Shown here: piece after piece, positions 19,536-27,365 of the stretch
Numbering within the stretch: the stretch's first letter is position 1
Layout of the letters: each line of letters begins with the position of its first letter
From: an uncultured Collinsella sp.
GTDB lineage: Bacteria; Actinomycetota; Coriobacteriia; Coriobacteriales; Coriobacteriaceae
Direction: 5' to 3'
DNA: 46,666 nucleotides
Assembly (NCBI GenBank): GCA_902475245.1
Contig: CABRYP010000018.1
Coordinates: 1-46,666, forward strand
Notes under the pieces: model-generated
Database searches by the model: none
What the model saw: the letters and a program-made list of their open reading frames with translations, nothing else
Told to the model about the DNA's origin: nothing
Position numbers and translations under genes: made by a program

Positions 19536-19564
19536 ATTATAAACTAATTTATAATTTTTGCTAA
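19536..19564 (-). promoter_or_regulatory. hicAB promoter with palindromic operator
   Basis: On the minus strand TTAGCA (19564-19559) and a perfect TATAAT (19541-19536) are 17 bp apart. A perfect inverted repeat ATTATAAA-CTAA-TTTATAAT (19536-19555, plus strand) covers the -10 and most of the spacer. This layout fits autorepression by the HicB-HicA complex. The hicA ATG is 26 bases downstream. Confidence 0.75.
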
Positions 19565-19578
19565 CCAGTTAATAAATA

Positions 19579-20829
19579 TTACTGGCGCTGTTTGGGCTCG
19601 GTGACGATGGCTCGGACGATGCGGGGGCGATCGGTGAGGTCGTGGACGATGCGCACGTCCGACAGACCCGCTTGGCGGCAGAGCTCGGCCGCAGCGTCGA
19701 GCGCGCCCTCGTAGAGCTCGCAGGCAAAGAGGCCGCCGGCGCGCAACATGTAGGGCGCCGCGTTGAGCAGGCGACGGAAGATATCGAGGCCGTCGGCGCC
19801 ACCCTCGAGCGCCAGATCGGGCTCAAAGTCCTTGACCTCGTGCGGCAGCGAGCGCATGACATCGGTGGGGATGTAGGGCGGGTTGGAGACGAGTACGTCA
19901 AAGGTGCCCCACTCTTCACGGGGAATGGAGCTCACCAGGTTCGTGAGGCTGAAGGCGACCTCATCGGACGTGAGGCCAAGCGCATCGCGGTTTTTGGTAG
20001 CAAGGTCGATGGCGCGCGGCTCGATATCGGTAGCAGTGCAGGTGACGTGGCCGCGACGCTCCCAGGCGATCGAGAGCGAGATACAGCCCGTGCCGCAGCC
20101 GACCTCGAGAACGCGGGCAGTGCGGGGCTCGGCTGGGGCAGGCGCAGCGGCATCCTGAGCTGAAACCGTCTCCTGGTCGGCACCCTCGATGGCGATGCCG
20201 CATTCGTCGAGCTCGGGCTCGGCGGCTTCCGCGGCTTCGGCTTCTGCTGCTTGCGCGGCGGCTTCCTCGGCCTCGCGATCGGCCAGTTCCTCGGCATAGG
20301 CACGGCTGCCCAGTACGTCGCCGCCTAGCGCCGCCTCATCGGCAGCCGTCAGGTTAGCGGCACGGCGCTCGGCAGTCGCCCGTTCGTCTGCCAGCGCGGC
20401 CTCGGCCTTGCGTGCCTCCTCGACCTCATCGTTCCAAGGCAGCTCAACACGCTGACGGGCAGCAGCCTCGGGGCTCAGCACCTCGGCATCCAGATAATTG
20501 AGGACTTCCTCGACGAGCATCTCGGTTTCGGGGCGCGGAATGAGCACACCGGGAGCGCACGCGACGTCAATCATGCGAAACTGCGCGCTGCCGGTAATGT
20601 ACTGTAGCGGCTCGCCTTTGGCGCGACGAACGACGGCCGCATGCATGGTCTCGAGCTGGGCCGCGTTAAGCGTCTCGTCCATACGCATATATAGGTCAAT
20701 GCGCGCCAGGCCCGTGGCGGCGCACAGCAGCCACTCGGCAGAAAGACGGGGGTGCTCCTCGCCGCGCTCGGCCAGGTACTCCTTGGTCCACTCGAGACAA
20801 CGCTTGATGGTCCAGATCTCGTTTGCCAT
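19579..20829 (-). CDS. prmC: peptide chain release factor N5-glutamine methyltransferase with large insertion
   Basis: PrmC methylates the Gln of the GGQ motif in release factors, using S-adenosylmethionine. The N-terminal helical domain (1-115) has the block GEPLQYITGSAQF. The SAM-binding ARVLEVGCGTGCISLSIA is near 238-255 and the catalytic SNPPYIP near 315-321. Between these domains lie about 120 residues (117-236) rich in Ala and Glu, absent from ordinary PrmC; they make the protein 416 residues instead of about 280. The ATG at 20829 has AGAGGGGAGG upstream. The substrate gene prfA lies upstream on the same strand, the classical pairing, but here they are 589 bases apart and a structured repeat sits between. 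Confidence 0.93.
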   Translation of the reverse strand: MANEIWTIKRCLEWTKEYLAERGEEHPRLSAEWLLCAATGLARIDLYMRMDETLNAAQLETMHAAVVRRAKGEPLQYITGSAQFRMIDVACAPGVLIPRPETEMLVEEVLNYLDAEVLSPEAAARQRVELPWNDEVEEARKAEAALADERATAERRAANLTAADEAALGGDVLGSRAYAEELADREAEEAAAQAAEAEAAEAAEPELDECGIAIEGADQETVSAQDAAAPAPAEPRTARVLEVGCGTGCISLSIAWERRGHVTCTATDIEPRAIDLATKNRDALGLTSDEVAFSLTNLVSSIPREEWGTFDVLVSNPPYIPTDVMRSLPHEVKDFEPDLALEGGADGLDIFRRLLNAAPYMLRAGGLFACELYEGALDAAAELCRQAGLSDVRIVHDLTDRPRIVRAIVTEPKQRQ

Positions 20830-20877
20830 GGGGTCCTCCCCTCTTAAGCGCCGGGCGGCGCGCGAATGTCGGAGCAG

Positions 20878-20904
20878 ATTGTAAGCGAGGCCAGCGCTTG
20901 GCAA
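20878..20904 (-). promoter_or_regulatory. candidate prmC promoter
   Basis: On the minus strand TTGCCA (20904-20899) and TACAAT (20883-20878) are 15 bp apart, about 50 bases before the prmC ATG. The spacer is short, so the call is tentative, but it would let prmC be transcribed independently of prfA. Confidence 0.45.
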
Positions 20905-21272
20905 GGGACGATTGAAGGCGATTATCGAGAATCAGCCCAGAATTTTGTACCGAGCTCGCTCAAAGTGTTCGTTCGTCGACGTCTAGATTTGCATTCGTCA
21001 AGCTTTTGGCAAGGTTGCCCCAAAACTGACCAATATCTAACCAAGAACTTGCCACATCGCTTGACGCACGACCCATCAAAAATCGCTCCGCGACTTCTTG
21101 AACGATATTTTGAGCAATATTTTCGATAGCGGACTTATGCCGTCAATTACCTTAAGCAGGTAAGCAGCTCAAATGACATCACAGCCGACTGAATAAAATA
21201 TCAAGGCAATGTCACCAATGACTCCCTACGGATCATTTGACAACCAAGGAAACGCCGATGTTTTGGCAATGT
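20905..21272. other. gene-free stretch between prfA and prmC
   Basis: Apart from the prmC promoter at one end and the structured repeat at the other, I see no gene here. It is AT-richer than its surroundings, and an 87-codon plus-strand frame (20866-21129) has no ribosome-binding site or recognisable domain. It may be decayed sequence. Confidence 0.5.
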
Positions 21273-21418
21273 CAGCGAGCGCCGCCCAGAGCGAACAAGT
21301 TGGCATGAAAAAGGCAAGGCATAGACCTTCTGGTCATGCCTTGCCTTTTGAATGACAAATTGTCGCTCTGGGCGGCGCGCAGCGTCGAGTCGTTACGCGG
21401 TTTGTAAAACCGCGTAAC
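21273..21418. repeat. structured repeat SR-A, copy 2 (candidate RNA element)
   Basis: This is the second copy of the three-stem element. P1 pairs GCGCCGCCCAGAGCGA (21279-21294) with TCGCTCTGGGCGGCGC (21363-21378). P2 spans 21296-21362 with the same GACC-TTCT-GGTC tip, and P3 spans 21392-21418 starting GTTACGCGG. Compared with copy 1, most base pairs in the middle of P1 are changed on both strands. One G-C pair in P2 becomes A-T, and P3 changes GGCG/CGCC to GCGG/CCGC. P3 abuts the prfA stop codon. Confidence 0.85.
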
Positions 21419-22486
21419 CTACACGGCCTGTGCCAGCTTCTCGGCACGCTCGGCGGCGGCGAGCGCCTCGATGACGGTGCCGAGCTGGTCGCCCAGGAGG
21501 ACGCCGTTGTAGGTGGAGTTGAAGCCGATGCGGTGATCGGTCACGCGGTCCTGGGGCTGGTTGTAGGTACGGATCTTCTCGGAACGGTTGCCGTGGCCGA
21601 TCTGGCTCTGGCGCTCGGCACCGAGCTCCGCCTGCTGCTTCTCGAGCTCCATCTCGTACAGACGGGCGCGCAGCATCTGCATGCAGACTTCGCGGTTCTG
21701 GATCTGGGAGCGCTGTTCCTGCGACTGCACCACGGTGTTGGTGGGCAGGTGGGTAATGCGCACGGCGGAATACGTGGTGTTAACGCACTGACCACCAGGG
21801 CCCGAGGCGCAGTAGGTATCGATGCGCAAGTCGGACTGGTTGATCTGAACGTCGATTTCCTCGGCCTCGGGAAGTACGGCGACGGTAGCCGTGGAGGTCT
21901 GAATGCGGCCCTGGGACTCGGTCTTGGGGACGCGCTGGACGCGGTGCACGCCGGACTCGAACTTCATGACGGAGTAGACGCGGTCGCCCTCGACCTTGAA
22001 CTCGATGGACTTAAAGCCGCCGGCCTCGCTGGGGCTGGAATCGAGCACAGTGGTCTTCCAGCCGCGCGATTCGCAGAAACGCTGATACATCTTGTACAGG
22101 TCGCCGGCAAAGATGGCTGCCTCATCGCCACCGGCGGCGGAGCGAATCTCGACGATGGTGTTCTTGTCGTCGTTGGGGTCGCTCGGGATGAGCATGTACT
22201 TAATGTCTTCCTCGAGCTGGGGAAGCTTGGCCTCGTTTTCGGAGATGTCCATCTGGAGCATCTCCTTCTCATCGGCATCGGTGGTATCGTGGAGCATTTC
22301 CTTGGCAGCCTCGATGTCATCGAGCGCGCCGATGTACTCGCGCGAGGCGGCGATGAGGTCGGACTGGTGCGCGTACTCCTTGTTGAGACGCGTGAACTCC
22401 TTAATATCGGAGGCGACGGCCGGGTCGGAGAGCTTCTTCTCGAGCTCCTCGTAGGCCTTGATAATCTTTTCGAGCTTGTCGCGCAT
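21419..22486 (-). CDS. prfA: peptide chain release factor 1
   Basis: RF1 reads UAA and UAG in the ribosomal A site and triggers peptide release. The 355-residue protein has the stop-codon recognition tripeptide PKT in VQRVPKTESQGR (E. coli PAT) and the catalytic GGQ in CASGPGGQCVNTTYSAVRI, whose Gln is the target of PrmC. The N-terminal coiled-coil domain (1-100) and the C-terminal RTYNQPQDRVTDHRI block are typical. AAAGGAG lies 7 bases before the ATG at 22486. Confidence 0.97.
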   Translation of the reverse strand: MRDKLEKIIKAYEELEKKLSDPAVASDIKEFTRLNKEYAHQSDLIAASREYIGALDDIEAAKEMLHDTTDADEKEMLQMDISENEAKLPQLEEDIKYMLIPSDPNDDKNTIVEIRSAAGGDEAAIFAGDLYKMYQRFCESRGWKTTVLDSSPSEAGGFKSIEFKVEGDRVYSVMKFESGVHRVQRVPKTESQGRIQTSTATVAVLPEAEEIDVQINQSDLRIDTYCASGPGGQCVNTTYSAVRITHLPTNTVVQSQEQRSQIQNREVCMQMLRARLYEMELEKQQAELGAERQSQIGHGNRSEKIRTYNQPQDRVTDHRIGFNSTYNGVLLGDQLGTVIEALAAAERAEKLAQAV

Positions 22487-22694
22487 GGCGGGACTCCTTT
22501 ATATGCGTGAAGGTGAAAATCGGCAGAATTGATGGGGCGCGGGGCGCCGATGCGGGGGTAAGCCCGGCTAGAACATGTCGATCTTCAGATACATGCGCAT
22601 CCCTTCGCGTATGGGGTACATAGTTGCGGTCTAACCCATACATGATAGCGTGCGCAGGCAAACCTGCATATAACCCGCACGGAATGAGCGGACG
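22487..22694 (-). other. prfA upstream region with a 10-codon frame
   Basis: On the minus strand this region holds a 7-bp stem (GTATGGG with CCCATAC, near 22606-22640) and a short frame reading MRMYLKIDMF followed by TAG, with GAAGGG close before its ATG (about 22595-22563). It could be a leader peptide or chance. No gene is called. Confidence 0.3.
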
Positions 22695-22771
22695 TAGCCG
22701 TTAGGGACGTTCCTTTACGACTAGTCGTTTAAGAACGTCCCCAACGGCTAACAAAGGGACTGTCGCTTTGT
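22695..22771. repeat. 56-bp near-perfect palindrome plus a decayed 23-bp palindrome
   Basis: 22695-22750 is a palindrome: TAGCCGTT...GGGACGTTC on the left mirrors GAACGTCCC...AACGGCTA on the right, centred on GACTAGTC. It is followed directly by AACAAAGGGAC-T-GTCGCTTTGTC, a copy of the GACAAAGGGAC-type palindrome with one mismatch. The pair lies just beyond the stop codon of the M20 peptidase. A half copy of the first palindrome stands at 27255-27283, again near such a gene end. Confidence 0.8.
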
Positions 22772-22777
22772 CGAATT

Positions 22778-24193
22778 CTAGAGCGTTTGGAGCAGGGAGA
22801 TGAGAAAACGGATGCCCTGGAGGTAGGCTCGGCGGGTGATGCGCTCGTTGGTGCCGTGGACGCCGCGGTCGCACTCGTCATCGTCGACCACAAAGGCCGA
22901 GAAGCGAATGCACTCAGGGCAAATGCTCTGGTAGTTGGCAGCGTCGGTCGCGCCAATCACAGTCGAGGGCACAATTGCCACTGGCTCGAATGATCCGTTT
23001 TCCTCCGTCCCCTTTGGATCACGGAAATAGCGGGCGGCGATGGAGCGAACCGCCTCGAGGCCGGGACCACCGATGCGCGGGGACGGCGAGGGTTCGGAGC
23101 TGCCGGGGCCCAGCTCCACTTCGACACGACCGGCAAGGTCCGCCCCGGCAACCGCCTCACGGCAGCGCGCCACAACGTCGGCCACGCTCGTGCCCTCGAG
23201 CATGCGGAAGTTGATGTTGGCCCACATATCCTGCGGCATCACGTTAGCACCGGTGCTACCGCCCTCGATTTGGGTCGGTGCACAGGTGGTGGTCACGAGC
23301 GGATAGAGCTTCTTGCTGGCGAGGCACTCGCGCACGATGGTGTCCTTGTTGGCGGCAATTTCATCGGCCGTGTAGAGCCCCAGCCCGACGAGCTGTGCGG
23401 CAAGCAGGTCCGTGACGCGCGTCGGCCATTCGATATCGCAGATTGCGGCGATGGCGCGGCTCAGCACCTCGAGCGAAGTGCCACCGTAGGGGTTGGAGGA
23501 ATGTCCGCCCGCGCTCTTTGTCTTGAGCACAATGTCGGCATAACCTTTCTCAGCCAGGTCGGCGTGCATGAGCCAACCCTCGCCCGCGCTGTACTCGGCA
23601 GCCGGAACGATGCGGTAGTCGCCCTCGTCGATCAGGCACTCAAGCTCAATGCCGCGTTCCTCGAGCACGCGGCCGATGGCACCCGCACCGAACTGCGTGG
23701 TTTCCTCGTCCTGGCCAAAAGCCAGCAGCAGGGTGCGCTCGTGCTCCCAGCCATGGGCCAGCGCATACTCAACCGCCTCGAGAATGCCTGTGACCTGGTC
23801 TTTCATATCGATGGCGCCGCGACCCCAAATGTAGGTGTCGTCCACATGTCCGCTAAAGGGGGCATGCGTCCAATCGTCCTCGGTGCCGGGTACCACGGGA
23901 ACCACGTCCATGTGGCCCATGAGCATAACGGGCTTAAGGGCAGGGTCGGAGCCGGTAAGCGTCACGAGCAGCGAATGGTCGACGAGCTCGATCTCGCCCG
24001 CCTCGAACACGCGCGGCCACGCCTGCTGCATATAGGCGCGCAGATCGTCGAACGGCTCCCGGTCCACCGCCTCGGCATCCATACTCGAAATGGTCGGAAA
24101 CGACAGCACGCGGCCCAGGCGCTCGCACGCGCCGGCCTCGTCTATATCGGCAAAATCGTCCTCATGCGCAAAGAAGCGCCAAACCTCGGCCAT
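22778..24193 (-). CDS. M20 family metallopeptidase (carboxypeptidase S/PM20D1-like)
   Basis: This dizinc hydrolase probably removes C-terminal residues from peptides or cleaves N-acyl amino acids. The 471-residue protein has the ligand blocks MLMGHMDVVPV, WGRGAIDMKD, the catalytic glutamate in AFGQDEET, LIDEGDYRIVPAAE and the C-terminal HGTNERI, with the lid domain in between (SAGGHSSNPYGG). About 10-12 residues at 391-402 (RDPKGTEENGSF) are encoded by a 31-bp palindromic repeat that has a second copy in an intergenic region at 41829; relatives lack such residues at this place as far as I recall. The ATG at 24193 has GAAAGG upstream. It follows the amino-acid ABC operon, fitting a role in amino-acid scavenging. 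Confidence 0.87.
   Translation of the reverse strand: MAEVWRFFAHEDDFADIDEAGACERLGRVLSFPTISSMDAEAVDREPFDDLRAYMQQAWPRVFEAGEIELVDHSLLVTLTGSDPALKPVMLMGHMDVVPVVPGTEDDWTHAPFSGHVDDTYIWGRGAIDMKDQVTGILEAVEYALAHGWEHERTLLLAFGQDEETTQFGAGAIGRVLEERGIELECLIDEGDYRIVPAAEYSAGEGWLMHADLAEKGYADIVLKTKSAGGHSSNPYGGTSLEVLSRAIAAICDIEWPTRVTDLLAAQLVGLGLYTADEIAANKDTIVRECLASKKLYPLVTTTCAPTQIEGGSTGANVMPQDMWANINFRMLEGTSVADVVARCREAVAGADLAGRVEVELGPGSSEPSPSPRIGGPGLEAVRSIAARYFRDPKGTEENGSFEPVAIVPSTVIGATDAANYQSICPECIRFSAFVVDDDECDRGVHGTNERITRRAYLQGIRFLISLLQTL
22991..23021. repeat. 31-bp palindromic repeat inside the M20 peptidase gene
   Basis: TGATCC...GGATCA ends flank a core that reads CTCCGTCCCC on the plus strand. The copy at 41829-41859 has the same length and 27 of 31 identical positions. 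Here it is read in frame as part of the peptidase. Confidence 0.7.
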
Positions 24194-24217
24194 GACATCC
24201 TTTCGATTGTGATGACG

Positions 24218-24242
24218 AGGGCCGCCCCACGGGAGCGGCCCT
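24218..24242. other. GC-rich hairpin between the ABC importer and the peptidase
   Basis: AGGGCCGCCCC-ACG-GGAGCGGCCCT forms an 11-bp stem with one mismatch, between the ATP-binding gene stop and the peptidase ATG. There is no T-run after it on the minus strand, so it may be a weak terminator or an mRNA-stabilising hairpin that lowers peptidase expression relative to the importer. Confidence 0.45.
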
Positions 24243-24265
24243 GCAACGTAAGCGTTTGCGGTCGG

Positions 24266-25051
24266 TTATTTGTCCTCGAGATAGCGAGAGAGGAACTCGC
24301 GGGTGCGCTGGTGTTTGGGATTGCCGAAGAGCTCGGCCGGTGCCGCATCCTCGAGCACCACGCCCTTGTCCATAAAGACCACGCGGTCGGACACCGTGCG
24401 GGCAAAGGCCATCTCATGCGTGACGACCACCATGGTCATGCCGTCGGCAGCGAGCTTACGCATGACCTCGAGCACCTCTCCCACGATCTCGGGGTCGAGT
24501 GCGGAGGTCGGCTCGTCAAACAGCATGATCTGCGGATTCATGCACAGGGCACGGGCGATGGCCACGCGCTGCTTTTGGCCGCCGGACAGGCGACCCACGG
24601 CGGCGTGCGCGAACTTCTCGAGCCCCACGCTCGTCAGATGCTCCATCGCGACTTTCTCGGCCTCGGCCTTGCTCATCTTTTTGAGCGTGACGGGCGCGAG
24701 CGTGCAGTTGTCGAGCACATCCATGTTGTTGAACAGGTTAAAGCCCTGAAACACCATGCCGATGTCCTCGCGCAGCTTATTGATATTGCAGCGCTCGGCC
24801 GTGAGGTCCTGGCCGTGGAACCAGATGTGGCCCGCGTCCGGGGTCTCGAGCAGGTTGAGGCAGCGCAGGAAGGTCGACTTGCCCGAGCCCGAGGCGCCGA
24901 TGATGGTGACGACCTCGCCGGGGTTAACGGACAGGTCGATGCCCTTGAGCACCTCGAGCGAGCCGAAGCTCTTGCGCAGGCCCTCGACGCGGATAAGCGG
25001 CTCATTTGTCTGTGCGGCGGCCGCAACGCCGGTAGTGGCGGTATCTGCCAT
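24266..25051 (-). CDS. polar amino acid ABC transporter, ATP-binding protein (GlnQ-like)
   Basis: This 261-residue ATPase drives amino-acid import. It shows Walker A GASGSGKST, the Q-loop VFQGFNLF, signature LSGGQKQRVAIARAL, Walker B IMLFDEPTSALDPE and the switch His in VVVTHEMAFAR, all canonical. The closest relatives are GlnQ/HisP-type proteins of the polar amino-acid family. The ATG at 25051 has GAGGAG upstream and begins a 20-residue Ala/Thr-rich lead before the fold. It is the last gene of a three-gene importer operon (binding protein, permease, ATPase). Confidence 0.93.
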   Translation of the reverse strand: MADTATTGVAAAAQTNEPLIRVEGLRKSFGSLEVLKGIDLSVNPGEVVTIIGASGSGKSTFLRCLNLLETPDAGHIWFHGQDLTAERCNINKLREDIGMVFQGFNLFNNMDVLDNCTLAPVTLKKMSKAEAEKVAMEHLTSVGLEKFAHAAVGRLSGGQKQRVAIARALCMNPQIMLFDEPTSALDPEIVGEVLEVMRKLAADGMTMVVVTHEMAFARTVSDRVVFMDKGVVLEDAAPAELFGNPKHQRTREFLSRYLEDK

Positions 25052-25073
25052 GATGATTCTCCTCGTCTTGAGC

Positions 25074-26222
25074 CTAGTTGGAGCTGGGCAGCGTTGCCGG
25101 GGCCTCGGCGCCGAGCTTTTTGCCAAAGGCCTCGAGCAGGCGACTCGCCACGAGCGTCAGGATCAGGTAGACCACGAGAGCCACGCAGTAGACCTCCATC
25201 TGGCGGTAGTACACGCCGGCGACGGTGGTGGTGGCGTACATGAGGTCAAACACGCCGATGACCGAAAGCACCGACGAATCCTTGATGTTGATGATGAGCT
25301 CGTTGGTGAGCGCCGGAATCGCGTTTTTAATGCCCTGGGGGAACACGACCTTGCGCATGGCCTGCCACTGCGACAGACCCAGCGAGCGCGCCGCCTCGGC
25401 CTGGCCGGGATCGATGGACTCGATGCCGCCACGCAGGACCTCCATCATATAGGCGGTGGAGTTGAGCGAGATGGTGACGAGGCCGGCAGTGAAGGTACTC
25501 CAAATCTGGTTGGCCTGGGCGGTCTCGAAGCCCATGCCGCGCAAAACGGTGAAGCCCGCGTAATAGATGAGCAGGCCCTGGACCATCATGGGCGTTCCGC
25601 GCACGATGGTGGAGTAAACGGTCGCAAAGCCGCGGCCGATGCTCTTAAAGAAGCGCACCAGATCGTTATCCACGCGGTCAAACGTCTGAATGCGCAGGAA
25701 CACAAAGAGCAGCGCCAAGAAGAAGGCGATGACCGTGCCGAAGGTGGCAAGCGCGATGGTGATCTCGATACCGCGAATGAAGAAGTCGCCGCTCTTGTAG
25801 GTCATGTAGACCAGGCTCGACAAAAAGTCGCTGGGGTTGGAGTCCGAGACAATGCTCACCTGTACCAGGTCGATAAACGACATGACGCAGCGGTCGATGA
25901 AGAAGATCGCCGCGATGGCAACCACGACATAGCTGCCCAGGCGCGCGCCGCGACGGCAACGCTCGGATGCAAACGGCGACTTTTGGCGATAGTCATTCCA
26001 ATGCATGAGCTTGGTGACGAGCGCTGCCGCCGATACGACAATCCAAGCCCACAGAATCGCCCAGAGGCAGTCCTGGAAAACACCCGTGGGCGCCAAGAAG
26101 CTCAGCGGCGTGGGGTTGCGCTGACTAAACGCCAGACCGAGCGCCGCGATAGCGCTCGTGCCCAGATACACATAACGGTGGTCGGCCTTGATAAAGGAGG
26201 CCAGACGATTGATGGTTTTCAT
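25074..26222 (-). CDS. polar amino acid ABC transporter, permease with N-terminal extension
   Basis: The C-terminal half is a typical HisM/GlnP-type permease domain of about 220 residues with the EAA loop EAARSLGLSQWQAMRKVVFPQ, which docks the ATPase. The N-terminal 150 residues add about three further membrane segments not found in short permeases, giving 382 residues in all. Only one permease gene is present, so it should work as a homodimer. It lies 22 bases before the ATPase start and 9 bases after the stop of the binding protein. Confidence 0.9.
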   Translation of the reverse strand: MKTINRLASFIKADHRYVYLGTSAIAALGLAFSQRNPTPLSFLAPTGVFQDCLWAILWAWIVVSAAALVTKLMHWNDYRQKSPFASERCRRGARLGSYVVVAIAAIFFIDRCVMSFIDLVQVSIVSDSNPSDFLSSLVYMTYKSGDFFIRGIEITIALATFGTVIAFFLALLFVFLRIQTFDRVDNDLVRFFKSIGRGFATVYSTIVRGTPMMVQGLLIYYAGFTVLRGMGFETAQANQIWSTFTAGLVTISLNSTAYMMEVLRGGIESIDPGQAEAARSLGLSQWQAMRKVVFPQGIKNAIPALTNELIINIKDSSVLSVIGVFDLMYATTTVAGVYYRQMEVYCVALVVYLILTLVASRLLEAFGKKLGAEAPATLPSSN

Positions 26223-26231
26223 GCTGCCTCC

Positions 26232-27158
26232 CTATGCCGGCTGACGGTCGAGGCACGCGTCCCACATTTGGTCGCGCTCCTCCTGGCTGATGCCCTTGAG
26301 CGTCTTATCGATAAGTTTGAGCAGTTTGTCCGATCCCTTGCGGCAGCCGACGTTTGCCGCGACCTCCTGCTTAAAGCCCTCGCCCTCGGCAAAATGAATG
26401 GGGACAATGCCCGGGTTTTGGGCCATATAGCCCTTCTCGTTCTCGGTGTTGTAGGTCACGGCGTCGCACGTGCCCTGCAGCAGATTCGAGAACACCGTGG
26501 GGACCGAATCGACCGGGTTTTTGTGCACAACGCCCGGAATCTCGTCGATGACGGTATCGAGCATCGTGTCCTTTTGGCCGAGCACCGTGGCGCCACTGAA
26601 GTCGCTGAGCTTGGTGGCGTTCTGGTAGGGCGAGCCCTCTTTTACGAACAGGCCAAAGTAGCCAATGAAGTACGGGTCGGAGAAGCCGACCGACTCCTCA
26701 CGCTCGGGCGTAGCGCTCATGCCGGCGATGATGAGGTCGATCTGGCCGTTGTTGAGCGAATCGATAAGGCCCGAGAAGCTCTGCTTGACGGCAACGGGCT
26801 CGCCACCGAGGGCCTTGCAGACGATCTTGGCGATCTGCACGTCGTAGCCATCGGCATAGGCGCCCTGCACGTTGTCGATGGGAATGGTGAACTCGCTGGC
26901 CTCGGAAACCTGCCAGTTGTACGGGGCGTAGGCCGCCTCCATGCCAATGCGGATCTTATCCTTGCCGATAACGGAATCGGACAGGTCATCGCGACCGCCG
27001 CCCGTCGTGGGCTGGACCACCTTGAGTGTGGACGGACGCTGGCAGCCGGCAAGCGCGCCGGCGACAACGGTTGCGCTCGCAGCGAGGGCGCTACCCAAGA
27101 AGATGCGACGACTGCACACCGGCTGGGCCTGCGCGTCGCGCTGTAGTCGAGGTTGCAT
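26232..27158 (-). CDS. amino acid ABC transporter, substrate-binding lipoprotein
   Basis: The 308-residue protein is a type-2 periplasmic-binding fold of the polar amino-acid class (SBP_bac_3), tethered to the outer face of the membrane. The N terminus has SRRIFLGSA, a twin-arginine-like motif, followed by a hydrophobic stretch and the lipobox LAGC. After that come IRIGMEAAYAPYNWQVSE, DIQLAKI-like DVQIAKIVCKALGG, DLIIAGMSATPEREESVGFSDPY, typical of the family. The ATG at 27158 has GGAAGG upstream. The amino acid bound is not evident. Confidence 0.92.
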   Translation of the reverse strand: MQPRLQRDAQAQPVCSRRIFLGSALAASATVVAGALAGCQRPSTLKVVQPTTGGGRDDLSDSVIGKDKIRIGMEAAYAPYNWQVSEASEFTIPIDNVQGAYADGYDVQIAKIVCKALGGEPVAVKQSFSGLIDSLNNGQIDLIIAGMSATPEREESVGFSDPYFIGYFGLFVKEGSPYQNATKLSDFSGATVLGQKDTMLDTVIDEIPGVVHKNPVDSVPTVFSNLLQGTCDAVTYNTENEKGYMAQNPGIVPIHFAEGEGFKQEVAANVGCRKGSDKLLKLIDKTLKGISQEERDQMWDACLDRQPA

Positions 27159-27254
27159 CTGATGCCTTCCTGTTTTGCTTTGCTGACAATAAGACAGGAT
27201 ATACGCCCGCAACCAGCAACGCGGCATGTGCGCGAAAAATTAATAGACACACAG

Positions 27255-27283
27255 TAGTCGTTTAAGAACATCCCCAATGGCTA
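27255..27283. repeat. half copy of the 56-bp palindrome
   Basis: TAGTCGTTTAAGAAC followed by TCCCCAATGGCTA matches the right half of the palindrome at 22695-22750 with two changes. It lies upstream of the ABC importer and downstream of the aldose-epimerase gene. Confidence 0.65.
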
Positions 27284-27289
27284 CCTACC

Positions 27290-27322
27290 AAAAAGCCTCC
27301 CTGCCGGATGTGGCAGGGAGGC
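27290..27322 (-). terminator. rho-independent terminator of the aldose-epimerase gene
   Basis: On the minus strand a perfect 11-bp stem GCCTCCCTGCC/GGCAGGGAGGC with loop ACATCC is followed by TTTTT. It lies about 45 bases after the stop codon, beyond the 23-bp palindrome. Confidence 0.92.
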
Positions 27323-27338
27323 TTAGCGGGCGGGAAGG

Positions 27339-27361
27339 GACAAAGGGACTGTCCCTTTGTC
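27339..27361. repeat. 23-bp palindrome PAL-1 at the aldose-epimerase stop
   Basis: GACAAAGGGAC-T-GTCCCTTTGTC has perfect 11-bp arms. It lies 4 bases from the stop codon of the minus-strand gene. Other copies are at 22750, 29379, 34284 (decayed) and 40266, with a half copy near 38738. Confidence 0.85.
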
Positions 27362-27365
27362 ACAT

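Noticed and set aside
20866..21129. An 87-codon plus-strand frame between prmC and prfA
   Set aside because: No ribosome-binding site, no recognisable family and atypical composition; left as gene-free sequence.
23270..27146. Very long plus-strand frames (657 and 796 codons) opposite the peptidase and the ABC importer
   Set aside because: They mirror well-identified minus-strand genes, and their products are Ala/Arg/His-rich without domains.
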